From Dipteronia dyeriana (taxonomy: Eukaryota > Streptophyta > Magnoliopsida > Sapindales > Sapindaceae), in contig CM065298.1 of the NCBI GenBank assembly GCA_032871835.1, forward strand, positions 12,467,096 through 12,531,095: a DNA stretch of 64,000 nt. The letters are read 5' to 3'. Both the position numbers and the translations under genes were made by a program. Numbering within the stretch: the stretch's first letter is position 1; each line of letters opens with the position of its first letter. Below are positions 61,546-64,000 of the stretch, piece by piece. A model generated the notes under the pieces. It was not told the DNA's origin and searched no databases. It was given only the letters and a program-made list of their open reading frames with translations.

Positions 61546-62134
61546 ATCGGTCTTCTGCTTTTTAACATTTTCTTTCTCTTTTTTGACTTTAAAAATTTTG
61601 TGCCCTTATTTTCAAAAAGAATAAACATAACACTATTCTGATATTAAATCAAAAATAATGCTAGACTTTTTTTTTTTCTAAACAGTATTCGTAAGTGAGG
61701 TATCAACATTACATCACTATGTATTCACTATATAATTTTATAATTTATAAGATATTGACAATCCACATACTAACATCGGTATTACTCTAAATCAAATTAT
61801 TATTTTTTGCTTACATTACATACCTGTTACAAAAAAAATCAATTTCAATTATGATATAATTCTTATAAATTTTATACATTATAACCCAGAATCTCATGTA
61901 GTAATTGATAGAAATAATTTATTGAAATATTTTAGCAATAAATAAAGTAGTATTTGGTCACGATCTAAAAACATGACCAAGAATCTATTAATTAATTGAT
62001 ATTAATCTATTAATTTATGGGGACATTAAAGGTTTATACTTTCAATATCACTGAGAATTAACACTAAATACTTCCTGATGATGGAGTTGACAATTGAGTC
62101 GACAATGATATAACCACTTTGGAGTCTATTACAT
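61546..62134. other. AT-rich spacer, no gene seen
   Basis: Nothing recognisable. Confidence 0.5.
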
Positions 62135-62520
62135 CCAAGGGGGAATTACACAAATACCTTTGAAATTTGTTAAAATTGTACGAATATGAAAGCTTTGATT
62201 ATATATACATAAACTTTCATAGATATTAGAAAATTATTATACAAACATCCCATACCGTTAGATGGATCCGTTAGTCAATAATCAAAAGTATAAAAAGTTT
62301 AAAATATCATTTTATAGTTTATTTACAATAAAAACATATGGTATTTCAAACTTTTTATATATTTGACCATTGACTAACGAATACAACTAATGCCAGGGAA
62401 TGTTTGTACAGTATTTTTCAAATATTGAGAAGAAGTATGTATATATATATTTAAAACTTATATATTAATCCGTATAATTTCATCCAATCTCAATAAATGT
62501 TTATACAAATTCCCTACATA
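62135..62520. mobile_element. Palindromic MITE
   Basis: The two halves are inverted copies: agtataaaaagtttaaaat (left) pairs with atttcaaactttttatatat (right), and acgttag/ctaacg-type segments around 62255-62275 and 62370-62385 also pair. Ends ggggaattacacaaatacc / tttatacaaattccc. No ORF. Target duplication unresolved. Confidence 0.65.
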
Positions 62521-64000
62521 AAAAGAAACACTCAAAGCATTAATGACACTAAATACTTTCTAATTGCAATATGAAAATTCAACCGCAAACTTTTAAAGGC
62601 ATTACAAAAAATTAAAAATGAGATCCGACTAAACTTATATTTCAAGAAAATCAAGTAATAATAAATTCATATTACATTTTAACAAATTATTAATTTATGA
62701 AACAAGTGGGACCAAGTATCCTTACAAAGAATTTTAAAAACGTATTGTCTTATAATTGAATTGAAATTATTAATTTATCTCCTTCGCTAAAGTCGAGATC
62801 ATCAATCTTTTTTTTTTAATATAGTTTACGAAAACATTCCAATTATTTGACAAACTTTCTTAGGGATATTTTATATTCATTGTTTCCGAAAACAAAAACA
62901 ATACATAAAAATCATTAAATTAGACAAACTCCATGTCCCAACAAAATGTAATCATACTTCATAAGCATATACATAAGACTAATTATGTGTTAGATCTTAC
63001 AGAATCTGACTTTCTAACTTCATAAAGTTACTATCATATTCTGTAACCCTGCAGTGTCAAATACCATATAAAAAAATATGTGAGATTTTATAGTGACAAC
63101 ATAACAAAATAATATATAAACTTTTAAGTCAGTACATACGGGTATAAATTCATCAATGCGTTGGATGTGAACCATTAAATTTACACACTTTAACTCAAAA
63201 TATATACACTTGTCGAAACTTCTTCGTAATATATTAAAAAACAAACAAACAAACAAATAAATAAATAAGGTAATTTCATTTTTTTTTGTTTGATTTGTAA
63301 ACAATTAAAGGGGTTCAATACATTGCATCACACTAGCAAGCCGCCCACTCATGGTAGTATGGTAGGTACAAATCATTATTAGTATTCATTCACTCTCTCT
63401 TCTTTTTTTCTCAATTCCAATGGGCTGCTTCCTGCTCCTGCGTCCTGCTTCCTGAATACCATAATATCATAGTTGAAAAAACTTTCAAGTTTCAACTTCT
63501 AATTAAATATCTAAATATTTACAAATACTAGTTAATGTTTTTTTTTATATGAATTTAACTATCATTATATTATAAAGCCAGGAAAAACTTTCACATAATC
63601 TCCATATCCAAGATGCTGTCTCATCCACCAAGAAAAAAAGTGAGATCCAAACAGCCAATCAACTCCAGAGAAAATCCCATGTTGAGCATGCTTGCAATCA
63701 CCCATATGATTTCTTTGATTTCTTGTCTATAAACAATATGACTTCAACTAAGCTTTATTGGGATTAAAAGAATTATTATATTATATTAAATATTTGATTC
63801 TCCCTTTTGAGGAAATATGTATCCGCCAAATCCCCTTAGAATATTGTGTTTATTATTTTATCTTATTCTAATGTAAATTAACTAGATAACATGCCGTATT
63901 AATATGTTTTTAGAGAAAAACTTATATTGGACGGTAAATGAGACAATTCAATAAAAATGTATCATTTTTATTGAAAATATAAAAATATATTTTTAAAGTA
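62521..64000. other. AT-rich spacer, no gene seen
   Basis: No credible ORF or repeat. A (TTTA/TTTG)n-like run lies at 63238-63268. The segment 63590-63740 is somewhat less AT-rich but I cannot assign it. Confidence 0.5.

Noticed and set aside
63020..63304. 94-codon minus-strand ORF
   Set aside because: AT-rich chance ORF partly made of a TTTA/TTTG simple repeat.

Overview
The window looks like a eudicot plant nuclear genome, possibly a rosid; I cannot name the species. The evidence is AT-rich spacers, GT-AG introns, a TIR-NB-LRR gene (a class absent from grasses), an Aux/IAA gene with the usual five coding exons, and dense nested plant transposons. There is nothing prokaryotic here: no operons, ribosome binding sites or CRISPR arrays.

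Layout. (1) 0.3-4.3 kb: a LINE on the minus strand with internal deletions. (2) 4.7-6.4 kb: a WD40 pseudogene split by an LTR-like insertion that left a target duplication. (3) 8.2-8.8 kb: a small J-domain-like gene without the HPD motif, followed by AT-rich spacer with a ~20-bp minisatellite. (4) 11.7-20.5 kb: a decayed hAT transposon split by a second LINE of the same family as the first. (5) 21.5-29.5 kb: MITEs nested in MITEs, a LINE tail and a SINE-like piece, then a five-exon TIR-NB-LRR gene (minus strand) with two frameshifts in or next to NB-ARC. (6) 30.0-33.7 kb: a Copia element with one LTR and a missing 3' end. (7) 33.7-36.6 kb: two related G/C-rich non-autonomous elements. (8) 37.7-40.5 kb: a higher-order tandem repeat of ~1.11 kb built from an unrecognised exon-like fragment. 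(9) 41.4-50.5 kb: a Ty3/gypsy chromovirus reduced to two LTRs and pol scraps, split by other DNA, including a 4.6-kb hAT element that itself carries a 0.6-kb hAT MITE. Each hAT layer has an exact 8-bp target duplication. (10) 51.2-54.6 kb: an intact four-exon gene for a predicted type II membrane protein with a methyltransferase-like motif. (11) 54.9-56.1 kb: two MITEs. (12) 56.8-59.1 kb: an intact Aux/IAA gene of the IAA27 type. (13) 59-64 kb: AT-rich DNA with a W-box cluster and MITE remnants.

The functional genes do not form a pathway. The Aux/IAA repressor and the membrane protein are complete. The TIR-NB-LRR immune receptor is probably a pseudogene or a misassembled gene. The J-like protein is an intact ORF of uncertain function. 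Most remaining sequence is layered transposon debris, and its insertion order can be read from target duplications. Exon limits, frames and repeats were worked out by eye from the sequence; family names rest on recognised motifs, not on searches.
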